Shown here: positions 46,600 through 57,815 of the stretch, in pieces
Layout: every line of letters starts with the position of its first letter
How positions within the stretch are numbered: position 1 is the stretch's first letter
Source: Mixophyes australis
Lineage: Eukaryota; Chordata; Amphibia; Anura; Limnodynastidae
Direction: 5' to 3'
Assembly: GCA_036250195.1 (NCBI GenBank)
Contig: JAVHZZ010000003.1
Location: 296,513,565-296,577,564 of the forward strand
DNA: 64,000 nucleotides
Notes under the pieces: model-generated
Database searches by the model: none
What the model was told of the DNA's origin: nothing
The model's input: the letters and a program-made list of their open reading frames with translations, nothing else
Program-made: the position numbers and the translations under genes

Positions 46600-47430
46600 C
46601 ACTATATGGACAAAAGTATTTGGATGCTTGACCATTACACCAACAGGGGCTGTAATGACATTGTATTCAAATACATATACATTAATATGGATTTGGTCAT
46701 CTTTTTGCAGCAACAAAAGATGTTGGAGTGTTTCTGTGAGAATTTGTGCCCATTCATTCTGAAAAGCATTTATGAGGTCAGGCACTGATTTTGGACGAAA
46801 AGGCCTGGCTGGCAATCTCCCTTCCAGTTTATCCCAAAGGTGTTCAATGGGGTTGAGGTCAGGGCTCTGTGCGAGCCAGTGAAGTTCTTTCACACCAAAC
46901 TCATCAAATCATGTATTTGTAGTCCTTGCTTTGTGCACTTGGGCACAGTCATGTTGTAATAGAAAAGGGCCTTCCCCAAACTTTTATCACAAAGTTGGCA
47001 GCACAACATTGTCCAAAATAACTTGGTATGTTGAAGCATTAAGATTGCCCTTCACTGGAGATAAGGGGCCTAGCCCAAACCCTGAAATAAAGCCCCATAC
47101 CATTATCCCTCCTCCACCAAACAACACAGTTGGTATAATGCAGTCAGGCAGGTAACGTTCTCCCAGCATCCGCCAAAAACACACTCGCCCATTTGACTGC
47201 TAGACAGAGAAGCGCGATTCGTCACTCCACAGAACACATTTCCACTGTTCCACAGTCCAGTGTCGGAGTGCTTTACACCACTCCATCCGACACCTGGCAT
47301 TGGTCTTGGTGATGTGAGGCTTGCAGACAGCTGCTTGGCCATGGAAATCCACCGCACAGTTTTTATGCTTACATAAATGCCAGTGTGAGTTCCGAACTCT
47401 TCAACTATGGAATCAGCAGAGTGTTGGTGG
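46600..47430 (-). mobile_element. Truncated Tc1-like element, same family as 27,356
   Basis: The left end CACTATATGGACAAAAGTAT matches the ends of the 27,356 element. Homology stops near 47,430, inside the transposase N-terminal region, so the right inverted end and the first ~50 codons are gone. TA is not present directly left of the end. Confidence 0.88.
46640..47430 (-). pseudogene. Tc1-like transposase pseudogene, 5' truncated
   Basis: The minus strand carries, in shifting frames, a MAKQLSASLTSPR segment, a first-Asp region (SDES-type) near 47,215, [20 protein letters not shown] in the mid-catalytic part, and [14 protein letters not shown] with the final catalytic Glu near 46,835. The final part is open to FQNEWAQILTETLQHL. 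The helix-turn-helix N-terminus is missing. It is closely similar to the copy at 27,485-28,472, and its C-terminal frame is better preserved. Confidence 0.88.
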
Positions 47431-48841
47431 CACTTTAAGGATTTTTAGTGTACCCACAACAAAACTTGTCTGTCACACTCATACTTAAGAACCATTAAGC
47501 AATAACCAGCACTAATATAGTGTAATGGCAGGGTTTTCAAATATTCTTTACAATGTTTGTGTAGAAGTAAAGTTACAGTGTCTAACAATGAATAATATCA
47601 ACTCACGCATTTCCACTTGTACTATTTAATCATCCACCTCTGATGCTTATAACATTGCAAAGAGTATTTGAAAACCATCCTCTTACACTGATTACCACGG
47701 AGATATATTGATTTATATATGATTCACCTGTAAAGATATTCATGTTACTCCCTAATACAGCGGAGTTGATATCCACTAAGCTAAACTGCAACGTGCATAC
47801 CAGAGCCTGTGTTATGAGGCAATTGCTTCCTATATCAGACATGGGCAAGGTAATAACTGAAGATTATATTCCATTACATTCTTCTGTGCTGTATCCTCGG
47901 TTACATGGGAACCCTGTTACAAGACAGTTGCTCCCTGTCTTAACTGTGGACAAGGCAACAGTGGAAGGTCACTGCTCCAGTACAATACACGCAGTTTCTT
48001 TGGAGAATCTCGCTCTTCGGGTGGAAAGACTCTATACTACTACTGTCGAGGTTCCCATGTGTGGTGTTCGCTCTGCTAGATTGGGACATTGAACTATATT
48101 TTAGGATTTGATTGCCTTCTTTGGCACCAAGACATTAAGTTACAAAAAATTTTCTTGACACTCTTAATTGTGGAATCAATGTAGTTACATGTTTTGTTCC
48201 ATTTGTAGCCTATTTCATTTATATTGATTATATTTATTTTGAGTATATTTATCTATGAACTGAAATTCATATATATTTTAATGTTTGTGGTATAATAAAT
48301 TAGTCCTTTGGATAATTTAAACTATTTTAACCATTTTTCATTCATCTAGTTTTTTTTTTTTACATGACTCTAGTAATTAATGCTTGAAGTAAGCTAAACA
48401 CCTTTTTTTCTTTTGTCTTTTAGGATTAATCTACAAGTGGTTGCAGAGCCCCCTAAGAGGCAGACGCTCCTTCGCCTATTTTATCATTCCCATTATTAGA
48501 GCGCCTATTAAGAAATATTTCTGTTTTTACATGTTTGTGTACCCACATAGATATCTTGTCAACTTCTAAAATTGAAAAGTGTCTAGTCAATGGCAGATAT
48601 CTTGCAAGCTGTTGAAAACAATGGTAATAAGTGATGATATCTTGCTGTCTCTTCCCTCCCGGCAGGACCTGGATTCCCCTTGCTTCTCTGGCAGACTCCC
48701 CTCTGGGATTGCCAGTTCCATCTGATATTCTTGCAAAACTAGGGGAACTTCTGGTTTTCAGAAACATCTCTTGAACACAGGGAGTACATCTGTAAGTGTG
48801 CTGGGTGAAACACCTAGGCAATTTGTGGTGCTCACCACGTG
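47431..48841. other. Intergenic DNA with a diverged tandem pair
   Basis: A block of about 50 bases near 47,812 recurs near 47,920 (shared GGCAATTGCTTCCTATMTYA-like core), which makes a 116-codon ORF look internally repetitive. A pyrimidine-rich run ending in CTTTTAG at 48,423 resembles a splice acceptor, but no exon-like frame follows. Confidence 0.4.
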
Positions 48842-49181
48842 CAGGGCCGTATTAACCATAGGGCTAACTGGGCTACAGCCCAGGGGCCTATGGCATCCAG
48901 GGGGCCCTTGAAAGTGCTAAGCAGCAGTATTGATCGGTCGGGGGCGGGGGCGCCCCCAGCCCGATCAGTGCTGCTGAGCACTTTTCCTGCAGTACTTCCC
49001 CGGCGCGCTGTACTCTCCTTACTGAGGAGATCTCGTGAGTCTCACTCTCACGAGGTCTCCTCAGTAAAGAGTGTACAGCGCACCGGAAAAGGAGGTAAGT
49101 GCTCGGATCACAGGGGGGGCCCTCACGGGGGAATGGAGGCCCCCTTAGCCCAGGGGCCTCCATTCCCTTAATCCGGCCCTG
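48842..49181. mobile_element. hAT-type MITE, exact 8-bp duplication
   Basis: The 340-bp element begins CAGGGCCGTATTAACC and ends TTAATCCGGCCCTG. Flanks ACCACGTG (48,834-48,841 and 49,182-49,189) are an exact 8-bp duplication. The interior forms a large hairpin: 48,980-49,039 pairs with 49,047-49,101 with few mismatches around a short loop. It has no coding capacity; the 110- and 120-codon ORFs across it are byproducts of the palindrome. Confidence 0.92.
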
Positions 49182-49939
49182 ACCACGTGCATCTTGTATA
49201 TGACTGAATGTATTTGGTACCATATAGCTGTCTGTACATTTCAGCAGCATTATCTGAATTGCCTATTTTAAAGTCACTGCATTCCCCTTCACTGCATTGT
49301 GTCAGTACAGGAATGAATGAGCTTTATTAACACTTATGGTTTTCCTGCTGCAAATGCATTAGTATTAAAAGTACCTGCCTTAGTCTAAAAAAAAAAATGA
49401 ATGAATACTGCACAGTTTGAATTCACTGGGAGAGTTTTAACAACATAATTCCGTAGAGTTCACATTTTGTTTCCATGGTTACAGATGTTGCTAAAGAGTT
49501 TCGGTCTCTAACAAACCATTCATCAATTGGCAGTAAAAGTGTGTTTTTCAGTTTTAAACATGCTATTTCAGGCAGTAGTTATATTTCAAGTGTCATGATT
49601 TTTTTCTGTAAGTTGTATTAACCAATAAAATGTATTTAATTAGGCAAAATCCTTTTGCATAGAGTTCGACATTAATAGGATAAACTGGAGAAGTACACTA
49701 CTATTGGCTAGCTTCATTGATGATGTGAATAACTAATATTTAGTTATCAATGATATCTACTTTTCAAATGATACTTTAAAAATGTATTTTGGGACATCTA
49801 CAAAAATCTAGTTTAAAGCTCTAAAGAATTTTAAGAACCATAGGCCGACTACCTATAGGCTATTATGTAGATAGCTGAACTTTATGGTGCCTTTATGGTC
49901 CCATGTTTGGTGTGTTATACCATGGTGAAATGACAATTA
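49182..49939. other. Intergenic DNA, nothing recognised
   Basis: AT-rich, with no ORF or repeat ends. Confidence 0.5.
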
Positions 49940-50215
49940 CACGGACTCCTGGGAGAGTGTGGCAATCTCCCGAATTCTGCATACTTCACTAGGAAGTGCC
50001 CCACTTCCTAGTGAAGTGGGCAGAATTAGATCACAAATGCCGCGATACTCTGTGAATCGTTTGGCCCCACCCCCGCTGTCAAATGACACGTTGGCGTTAT
50101 GCCGTCACAGGGGGCGGGGCCAAAATGACGCGATTTATGGCGCCCCCGCCCCCTCACACCCACCTCCACTGGTAGGCTCCCGGAAGAGAGCTGAAGAAAG
50201 TTAGTAAGTAAGCAA
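49940..50215. repeat. MITE relative with perfect inner hairpin
   Basis: Motifs GACTCCTGGGAGAG, CAATCTCCCG and GGGGCGGGGCCAAAATGACG link it to the MITE at 22,889. A perfect 16-bp inverted repeat (49,983-49,998 and 50,002-50,017; ACTTCACTAGGAAGTG) with a 3-base loop sits inside. The CATACTTGCC-type end is not intact and no target duplication is seen, so the copy is rearranged or truncated. Confidence 0.55.
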
Positions 50216-52196
50216 TTACATTACATTTTTTCCAGAAAATTATTTTCTATAATATACTCAAGACTTAGTGGCTGATTTAGAATTAGGAACAAATCCAGCT
50301 ACTGGATGAAAAATGTGCACCTGAAAAAAGAAATTTGTGCAGCAGGACGGAAAATGTAAAATTAACAGCCTGGTTTAGAGTTGTGAAGAGAGCATGGTCT
50401 AGCCCAACTATAAAACATATTGTAAAAGTAAGGCTGACTGCTTCACCTTTATGTCAGCAGCCAACACTCTGTGTACATTAAACACACTGGATAACATTAT
50501 GTCACTCATTCAGTATTTTAGGTGCCCCCTAAACATTGGCACCCTAGCCAACACCTAGGTTCGACAAATGATAATGCTGGCACTTCCCAGGCTATTTGTA
50601 TCTGTGCTTGATGCGGTCCTTAATGTTGTAGAAAGAGGAGGGGCTAATGTAGCACAAGTGAGGCTGGTAGTATGCAGTCTCCAGGCCTACTTGCTTATGC
50701 TGCCTGGTTGGAAATAAAGAATTTGCATTAACTTTCTAATAGCATGCTGTAGAACTGTATTACAATTGATTAAAAATGTTTCACTTTACCCAAACATTCA
50801 TCAAATAATATACTATTCTAAGAACCAAAAAATCACTCCCAGACAAAAAAAATCTATTTCAGAATTGGCATTATGTGATGACAACTACATGGTGGCAATC
50901 TGCTTTCATTTCAATTAATGAGGCAGCATTACAACTATATTATCTCCGTAATGTAACATTTAACAATTATTCAGCTATTCTACATAAAAATATGGAGCTA
51001 GTTACTTCAGGATGAAGTAACCTTTTTATGATATCTTAGAAAAAAGATACAATGCACTAGAGAACTACTTTACATCACAAACCACTGCTGTTATCTGAAT
51101 AAAACCTATTCTGCTTGTTTTGACTGAGAAGTAATTACAATTATATAAGTTAATTTCTATCAAAATAATAGGAAAGACTAATTCATATTTTCATTCAGAC
51201 CTTCTTTCTCTACTGACTAATAATCTATTGAAATTAGATTTTTTTTCCACTGTAGTTGAAGTATAATTCAAACATAATTTAATTTGCATATAAATTACAA
51301 ACGCTTGTACAACATAATTATCACTGGAAACTGAAGAAAAGTCCCTTTTTTGGTCGAATATTAAAAGTGAAACACAGTAACACGCAATTCTGGAATTACC
51401 AATTAAAGTGAACTTTTGTGCTAAAAATTACTGGTTTCAGACACTTGTCTTATACGGACTATTGTGTGCTTAAAAGATAGAGAACCACCTAATTTCCTCA
51501 ACATACCAATTGTTCCTTACACAGCTACATCTTCAAATCAATTAAACACATTCAAGGCTTTCTTTTTTAAAATAACTTAAAAAATTCTGTGCAGTTGCTT
51601 GAATAATCTTGTCAATGTCACAATTACTAACAACAGACGGACCATTTTAAAAAGACACAATGCTTGCATTTTAATGGATATGCCAGCTACCTGACTCAGT
51701 CAGTCATAAAGCCATTTAATAACATACTTGGTGGAAAAACTTGGCATCCTATCGACAAAACAGATCTTACCCAGAAAACATAGGTGTATAAACTAGTTTG
51801 CATTACAGATAAGGCACGATAGGACATGAAAAATGTCATTTTCTGAAAATGTTGACGGTACCACTGTTTTGTGTTAATATAATCTATTAGGCCATATTTT
51901 GACTGCATAGGCCCATCTCTATAAATGGCATTAGTGTGAATCAGCTTCAATCTTGTTGAGCTTCCCAAAACTCATTTATGTTAATGTATTCTGAACTATT
52001 TTCTTATCTAGATCTTGCCATTAAAAATTTATATGCTTGCAAAATTAGAGGTGAACACTGATGCAGTTTTATTTATTATCTAGCCCTACTTGACATAATA
52101 AAAATATTATGCTAATGAAATTGCAGAATGGTTGGAGTTTAATTGGTCTTTGTCCGGTCTATAATCATGTAATAGAATTATGTTACAATGCTGACC
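50216..52196. other. Intergenic DNA, nothing recognised
   Basis: AT-rich, with no coding motif. The 90-codon minus ORF at 51,696-51,968 has no recognisable feature. Confidence 0.5.
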
Positions 52197-52420
52197 CAGT
52201 GCCAGATTAAGGGTCTAGAGGGACTGAAGCTGAAAATGATAAGGGGCCTATTATGGGTATTAATGTAACTCCCATTGCCAATCATAGTTTACACACACAT
52301 AATACCCATTGTCAGTCATACATTACTAAGTGAAAAATCTCCTTTGACAACCATACATATATTGCACAAAGATAACCCCCACTCCCATCCCCCTAGCAGT
52401 ATGACCAACACAATTTGTGG
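52197..52420. repeat. hAT-like 5' end with short tandem units, copy 1
   Basis: Starts CAGTGCCAGATTAAGGGTCT and continues into degenerate units of about 30 bases (CCCATTGCCAATCATA, then a T-rich stretch, ACACA, ATAAC). It matches copy 2 at 52,569. No right end seen. Confidence 0.55.
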
Positions 52421-52568
52421 ACTTACAGACAGACAGCAACTTCCATACGCCTAACAGTTCCCCCATGTTGACTTTTTGTTTTGTGCTCTACTCTGTTCAC
52501 TTGGTTTTAAATGCACTAGAAATGCACCTCAGATTGAACACATCTTCTACTAATTTTCCATGTATGTA

Positions 52569-52835
52569 CAGTGCCAATTTAAGAGCCTAGTGGAAGATGA
52601 AAATGATGAGGGATCTATCACGCATATTGCATACAATTAATTCCTATTGCCAATCATATATTCTACAGAGATAACACCATTGACAGTCATACATTACAAC
52701 AGATAACCCCCATAGTCAAGCATATATTGCACAGAAAACCATCATAGTCAAAAATGTATTGCACAGGTAACCCCGGTTGCCAATAATGTATTGAATAAGG
52801 GTAACCCCCATTTCCAACAAAATATAACAATGTAA
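52569..52835. repeat. hAT-like 5' end with short tandem units, copy 2
   Basis: Starts CAGTGCCAATTTAAGAGCCT. It then carries about six degenerate 30-32-base units of the form ATAACCCCCATAGTCAAGCA followed by TATATTGCACAG. The two adjacent copies share orientation, so this is either a tandem duplication or two insertions of one family. Confidence 0.55.
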
Positions 52836-54835
52836 CCGATACCATGTGTGGACTAAGTGAGTCAGCAGCAGAACTTGGAAGCAAAGAGATGGATGGTAAG
52901 TGCTGTGGCCCACTCAGGCAGTGCCTGCTGGCTGAATGGTGGGACACTCCCAGCACAGGAAACAACTGTAGCTGGTGTCACTCTCTAGACAGCTTGATGG
53001 TCTGTTTTAGTATTGGTTCTGAATGCAGCTAACTGACACGATCTGCCTCCGGCTTCTTTGCATATTACCACTCTCTACACAGCTAGCACAAGGCTAAAAA
53101 CCTCTGAACAACATTGTTGTGTGACTGATCATACAGCCCACTAAATCATTCTTACCTCTGCATTCTCGCTGGACCAATTGTTCATAATATAGGAATTATT
53201 ACTTGAGAAAATATAAATTATTTACAATCTAAAAGGAAACAAAGTAAGTGATAAAGAAGGCACAAGTGCATGGTTGAGAAATGAACCGGCTATGCATAAA
53301 CAACCAAGGATATAGGGGCTGATGCTAAGTTTGGCATTGCCCATTTGATTAGCATATATGCCCACACATTTATGTGCGCATGCATCTGTATGCAGAGTTG
53401 GTGGCATGTGGCACTTGGGCCTTCTTATGACTGGAGAGGCAGAATGGGGGAGGGCAGGGGTGTACATATATAGGCTGAGTATAGTAAGAACATTTTTGCG
53501 CAATTGCGGATGATGTTTGCCTGTAGGGGCACACAGTATATTTTTTGGGTGCCTAACAGCTGGTGTCATAATCAGTATGGACCTTTGCAGTGTGTTAAAA
53601 TTTTTTTAATAAGTTTAAAGAAAATGGCATTCCCCTTCCCCAAAAGTGATCCAAGGACCAGCGCTCGTATTCTAGGCTGGTAGCAGCAAAATCAGGGGAA
53701 CAAACAGCATGAGATCCCAAAGAAAAAGTCTTTACCAGCAGCAAGTTATGCAGGGCCTGATTAAGGCTTCAGTCCGCTCTAGGCTAATATGCTCATAGTG
53801 GAGCCTCGCCTTCCATGCCAGGCTAATATGCAGTAGGTAAAAACAAACTTGTCCTTAATTTAAAATTCAACTTCCTGCATCCCCTTCCCCCCTCCATCAA
53901 TGTTTATGTTCCCATGTTTTCTTAACTCAGTTCCACTTGGTATTTTAAAAGGGTCACGGCAATCTTTGTCACTTAATTCATTTTCATTAAAATCAGAACT
54001 ATATAACGGAATGGAGGCATTAACGAACACTACTGAAGGTGAAGGTGGAGGGTGGAAGGGACTGTCATGCCTGCGTCTGTCGCCATCCTTGACTCTCCTA
54101 CTCACTTAAGTGTCCGACCAAGGGTAACTCATTGTCAGCCTTTACCATTGAAAATTTAAAACCTTACTACATATGTCTTTCATGATTTTCTTTACTTTGG
54201 AGAACAATTATTCAATTTTATTTTAAAATGAATGTTAATTTCAGTTTCCAAAAATGTTTGCATCCCTTCCCCCAAATGCTTTGCACTCTAGTCTGCAGCC
54301 TAGTCAGCCTATTGGATGATCAGGTTCTGAAGTTATGACAGGCTGAGATGGTGATGCTGTAATTGGGAAACCTGCAACATGGGGTCAGTCCATCTTAGAC
54401 AAGTGCTGGATGGCTTTTTTTTCGGAGACCCCATGCTGTTCCCTCACATCCCTGTTGTTGCTGCTACCACTCTGCCAAGAGCACTTTTTGGGGGGGAGGA
54501 CTAAGTTGGTGAAGATGACTGGCATATCAGCAACATGATGATCCACTTACCAGTATATCATCATGCTGTATGCATTCACATGTAATTACGTTTATATGCT
54601 GACTCGCACAGATCTTAAGATCCATGCAGCACAGCATATGTGTAAATGCTGGGTTTTGTTTGAATGCATTTTACACCTGCATATTTAGTCCAACTCTGCA
54701 TCAGACCGAGGGCTGCCATTAGAGATTGTGGGGTCCATTACAACTGGAACAAGCAGTGCTCCCCCTATCTCCTTGACTACTGTTGCCCCGCTCTGTCCAA
54801 TGGATACAGTGGTGTAGTATGTGGCCATGAATTTT
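52836..54835. other. Intergenic DNA with element traces
   Basis: CAGGGCCTGATTAAGGCTTC at 53,753 looks like another hAT-type end, followed by two copies of AGGCTAATATGC. No partner end. No gene supported. Confidence 0.4.
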
Positions 54836-55003
54836 GGACCTCCCCACATGCCCTTACATGCCATTCAGAACGCCCCACATGCCAACAGACCTCCCTACAT
54901 GCCCTTTACATGCTATTCAGACCTCCCCACAAGCCATCAGACCTCCCCACATTTCCCTTACCTGCTCCTCAGGCCTCCCCAAATGCCCTCCACATGCCCC
55001 ACA
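54836..55003 (+). repeat. Degenerate tandem array (CAGACCTCCCCACATGCCC), left part
   Basis: Irregular repeats of a CAGACCTCCCCACATGCCC-like unit, alternating with TTACATGCCATT blocks. The array continues at 57,726, so the hAT element at 55,004 split it. Confidence 0.75.
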
Positions 55004-55193
55004 CAGGGCCGGATTTACCGCTAGGCAACCTAGGCACCTGCCTAGGGCCTAGCGGCTCTCTGGGTGCCCAGATGGGGGGACAAAGGAGAGGGGGGGGGTC
55101 GCGAGTCGGGGGAGGGGGTTTGCAGCAAATCGGGTGAGGGGCACAGTGGTAGAACTAGGAGTAGAGGCTGGGTAGTTGCTAGATCTCCTTGGC

Positions 55194-55689
55194 AAAACAA
55201 CAACAACAGACAGCTGTGATCAGAGAGATCGTGGAGATCGGTGAAAACCGCCAATGAGAACTATTTGGAAAAAGTGAAACATCGCTACATCCTCTGAGGG
55301 CTTGATAATTTCTACCTTAGAGTAAGCACATACCCTATAGGGGACTTCCACAGAGTGGAAACACGGGTGTTGTGTGTACCATCAATATCTGGCACGGGCA
55401 TATATTTATATAGGAGTGATTAGATTCATCAAAATCACATTTTTGCCAACATACTTCACCATCAGTTTTTTCTGTGTATTATATTTCATACTCCAGATTA
55501 ATGAACTTTGGATATTGGTCCTATATGAAATATACATCCTTCTTCCCAGTGTGTGTGAAGACAGCGCCTAATGTATGTATCGATCTATATATGTTTATGC
55601 TATTGTAAAGTTGTGGTGAACTTTTCTTGATAGAAGCAGGGCGGCATATCGTAGTGGAGCGCCACGGACACAGCTCAATATTGTTATAT
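55194..55689 (-). mobile_element. 496-bp insertion with 15-bp duplication
   Basis: CTAGATCTCCTTGGC occurs exactly at 55,179-55,193 and 55,690-55,704 and brackets this segment. A 15-bp duplication is typical of target-primed (LINE-machinery) insertion. Read on the minus strand the insert ends in a TGTTGTTGTTGTTTT-like simple tail directly before the duplication, which supports a SINE or truncated LINE in minus orientation. I do not recognise its family, and no polymerase III boxes are evident. Confidence 0.6.
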
Positions 55690-55855
55690 CTAGATCTCCT
55701 TGGCTCGTCAATATGACATCACAGGGTCATGTGATCGGTCACATGGTACATAGTGTTAGGCGGGCTGCTGAAAGTCTATGGTAGTCGATGCTGGAGCTCC
55801 ATGATTTCTTTCAGTTCCTGGCTGCATTCGTGTAGAAGGGGAGTGTGTGTGAAGG

Positions 55856-56570
55856 AAGCAGCGCTGGCACAGGGGGCATGTGTGATGCACAGGGGACATG
55901 TGTGATGCACAGGGGACATGTGTGAATGAAGCAGCGTTGGCACAGGGGGCATGTGTGATGCATAGGGGACATGTGTGATGCACAGGGGGCATGTGTGAAG
56001 GAAGCAGCGTTGGCACAAGGGGCATGTGTGATGCACAGGGGACATGTGTGAAGGAAGCAGCATTGGCACAGGCGGCATGTGTGATGCACAGGGGACATGT
56101 GTGATGCACAGGGGGCATGTGTGAAGGAAGCAGAGTTGGCACAGGGGGCATGTGTGATGTACAGGGGACATGTGTGAAGGAAGCAGCGTTGGCACAGGGG
56201 GCATGTGTGATGCACAGGGGACATGTGTGAAGGAAGCAGCGTTGGCACAGGGGGCATGTGTGATGCACAGGGGACATGTGCTGGCACAGGGGGCATGTGT
56301 GATGGAAGCTGCTCTGGCCCAGGAGGCATGTGTGATGAAAGCAGTGCTGGCACAGGGGGCATGTGTGATGGAAGCTGTTCTGGCACAGGGGGCATGTGTG
56401 ATGGAAGCTGTGCTGGCACAGGGGGCATGTGTGATAGAAGCTGCTCTGGCACAGGGGGCATGTGTGATGGAAGATGCAGGGCATAGGGGGGCATGTGTGG
56501 CTATAGGTGCTGGACAGAGGGGGCATGTGTGAAGGTGCTGGGCAGAGGGGGGGCATGTGAGTTAGAAGTC
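55856..56570. repeat. Minisatellite, CACAGGGGNCATGTGTGA units
   Basis: More than 25 units built on GGCACAGGGGGCATGTGTGA, alternating with GAAGGAAGCAGCGTT or ATGGAAGCTGCTCT. A higher-order pattern groups them: the left part uses GAAGGAAGCAGCG spacers, the right part GATGGAAGCTG spacers. ORFs on both strands (up to 274 codons, Cys/His/Pro-rich on the minus strand) are translation byproducts, since unit lengths are often multiples of three. Confidence 0.92.
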
Positions 56571-56817
56571 TGTTTCCCACACGGCCCCTCCTCAGCCAAC
56601 AATACCCTTACAACACTCACTATCTTTTCTTTGATATTCCCCATGACACGTGCTCATTATCTATTCCCTCACATGACCCGCTGCCTCAATCCTGACACCT
56701 CTTACCTCAAAATGAAAAGAAGCACCCTTTATGTGTGTGAGGGGCCAGTGTATGTATATTGTGTGTGTGTGAGGGGCCAGTGTATTTATATTATATGTGT
56801 GTATGAGGGGCTGTTTG

Positions 56818-57000
56818 TGGGAGGGAAATAGGTTTATTTTTTAAATGGTAACACTAATAATTTAATGTTGGAGCTGGTTGGAGGGAAATAGGTCTATTTA
56901 TTAAATGTGTATGCTATTAATTTAATGTTTTGGTTGGAGGGAGGTCTACTTATAAAATGTGGGTGCTATATTGATTTAACACTGGGGCTGGTTGTAGTTT
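56818..57000 (+). repeat. Tandem ~62-bp unit, about three copies
   Basis: Units of the form GGAGGGAAATAGGTCTATTT, followed by AAATG, GCTATTAATTTAATG and GGAGCTGGTT. The inverse of this unit is repeated at 7,740-8,110. Confidence 0.75.
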
Positions 57001-57725
57001 ACTAAATTTCTTGTACCCATTTTTTTTTTCCAAATAGGGCCTCCAACATTCCAGGATCCAAACAAGCAGCAGCTGATCTAAAGACACCAGCAGCCACAAA
57101 CCGTGAAAGTGCCGAGAACAGGTAGGAGAGAGCAGGGCAGTCTGCCAACTATCCTGAATCTGGTGGGATTTATATTATGAGGAGGTCTGACTTGTTTAAA
57201 TGTTGCACTATGGGATTTATGCAGAAGACTGACATATTAACATGATTATTGCATTCCAGCGCTTTTTCATGTTTCTGTAGGTAGAGGGCTGCAGTCAGTA
57301 ACTGTAGTGGTGAACGGTCTGTGACGTGGTAGTGATAGGAGACTGCTGTTTTTTTATTACTTGGCTTGCTAACCCTTAACTGCAGTTTCTTGACATGTTA
57401 ATTATGATTAATACCTAAGTTTAGTTAAAGATAAAGTACAATTTGTGTGAATTGAAAGGTAAGCAGTGGTGGAAGTGGGGTGTATATGGTAGTAGGCCAT
57501 AATGCTACTTCTCGTACTGCCTTCATTGTAAAATAATAAAATTCCATTCACTTGTTTACATTCTCATTACATTTTTCATACCTCCACTTCTAAACTTCCA
57601 CTTCGACCACTGAGCTTAATATTCATCGTATGGAGTATATGACCAGCATTATTCAAAATTCTGGTAGAGGGGGGGCCCAAACCAATATCTTGCCTAGGGC
57701 ACCATGAGGTCTAAATCCGGCTCTA

Positions 57726-57815
57726 GCCCCACAGACCTTCCCACATGCCCCACAGACCTCTCCACATGTTCTACAGACCTCCCCAAAGATCTCACCACAT
57801 GCCCTTTATTAGAGA
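57726..57815 (+). repeat. Degenerate tandem array, right part
   Basis: Continuation of the array at 54,836-55,003 beyond the hAT insertion: CAGACCTTCCCACATGCCC, CAGACCTCTCCACATG and similar units. Confidence 0.75.

Larger units (their letters stand above)
55004..57725. mobile_element. 2.7-kb non-autonomous hAT element, exact 8-bp duplication
   Basis: The left end is CAGGGCCGGATTTACC. The right end, complemented, is TAGAGCCGGATTTAGACC. Both ends have a nearby GCCTAGGGC/GCCTAGGCA motif. Flanks GCCCCACA (54,996-55,003 and 57,726-57,733) are an exact 8-bp duplication. There is no transposase. The cargo consists of a 496-bp later insertion, a 0.7-kb minisatellite and a ~60-bp tandem block shared with 7,440-8,165. 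Confidence 0.85.

Noticed and set aside
48400..48470. Pyrimidine tract and CTTTTAG at 48,423 as a host exon acceptor
   Set aside because: No open frame with recognisable coding character and no donor follows; such tracts are common by chance in AT-rich DNA.
48839..49250. Overlapping 110- and 120-codon ORFs on both strands
   Set aside because: They read a hAT MITE hairpin; similarity between the two translations follows from the inverted repeat.
55756..56580. 274-, 227- and 142-codon minus ORFs rich in HTCPLC repeats, resembling zinc-knuckle or metallothionein-like proteins
   Set aside because: They are three frames of the same minisatellite, the plus strand is open too, and the repeat period explains the motif. 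No independent coding evidence.
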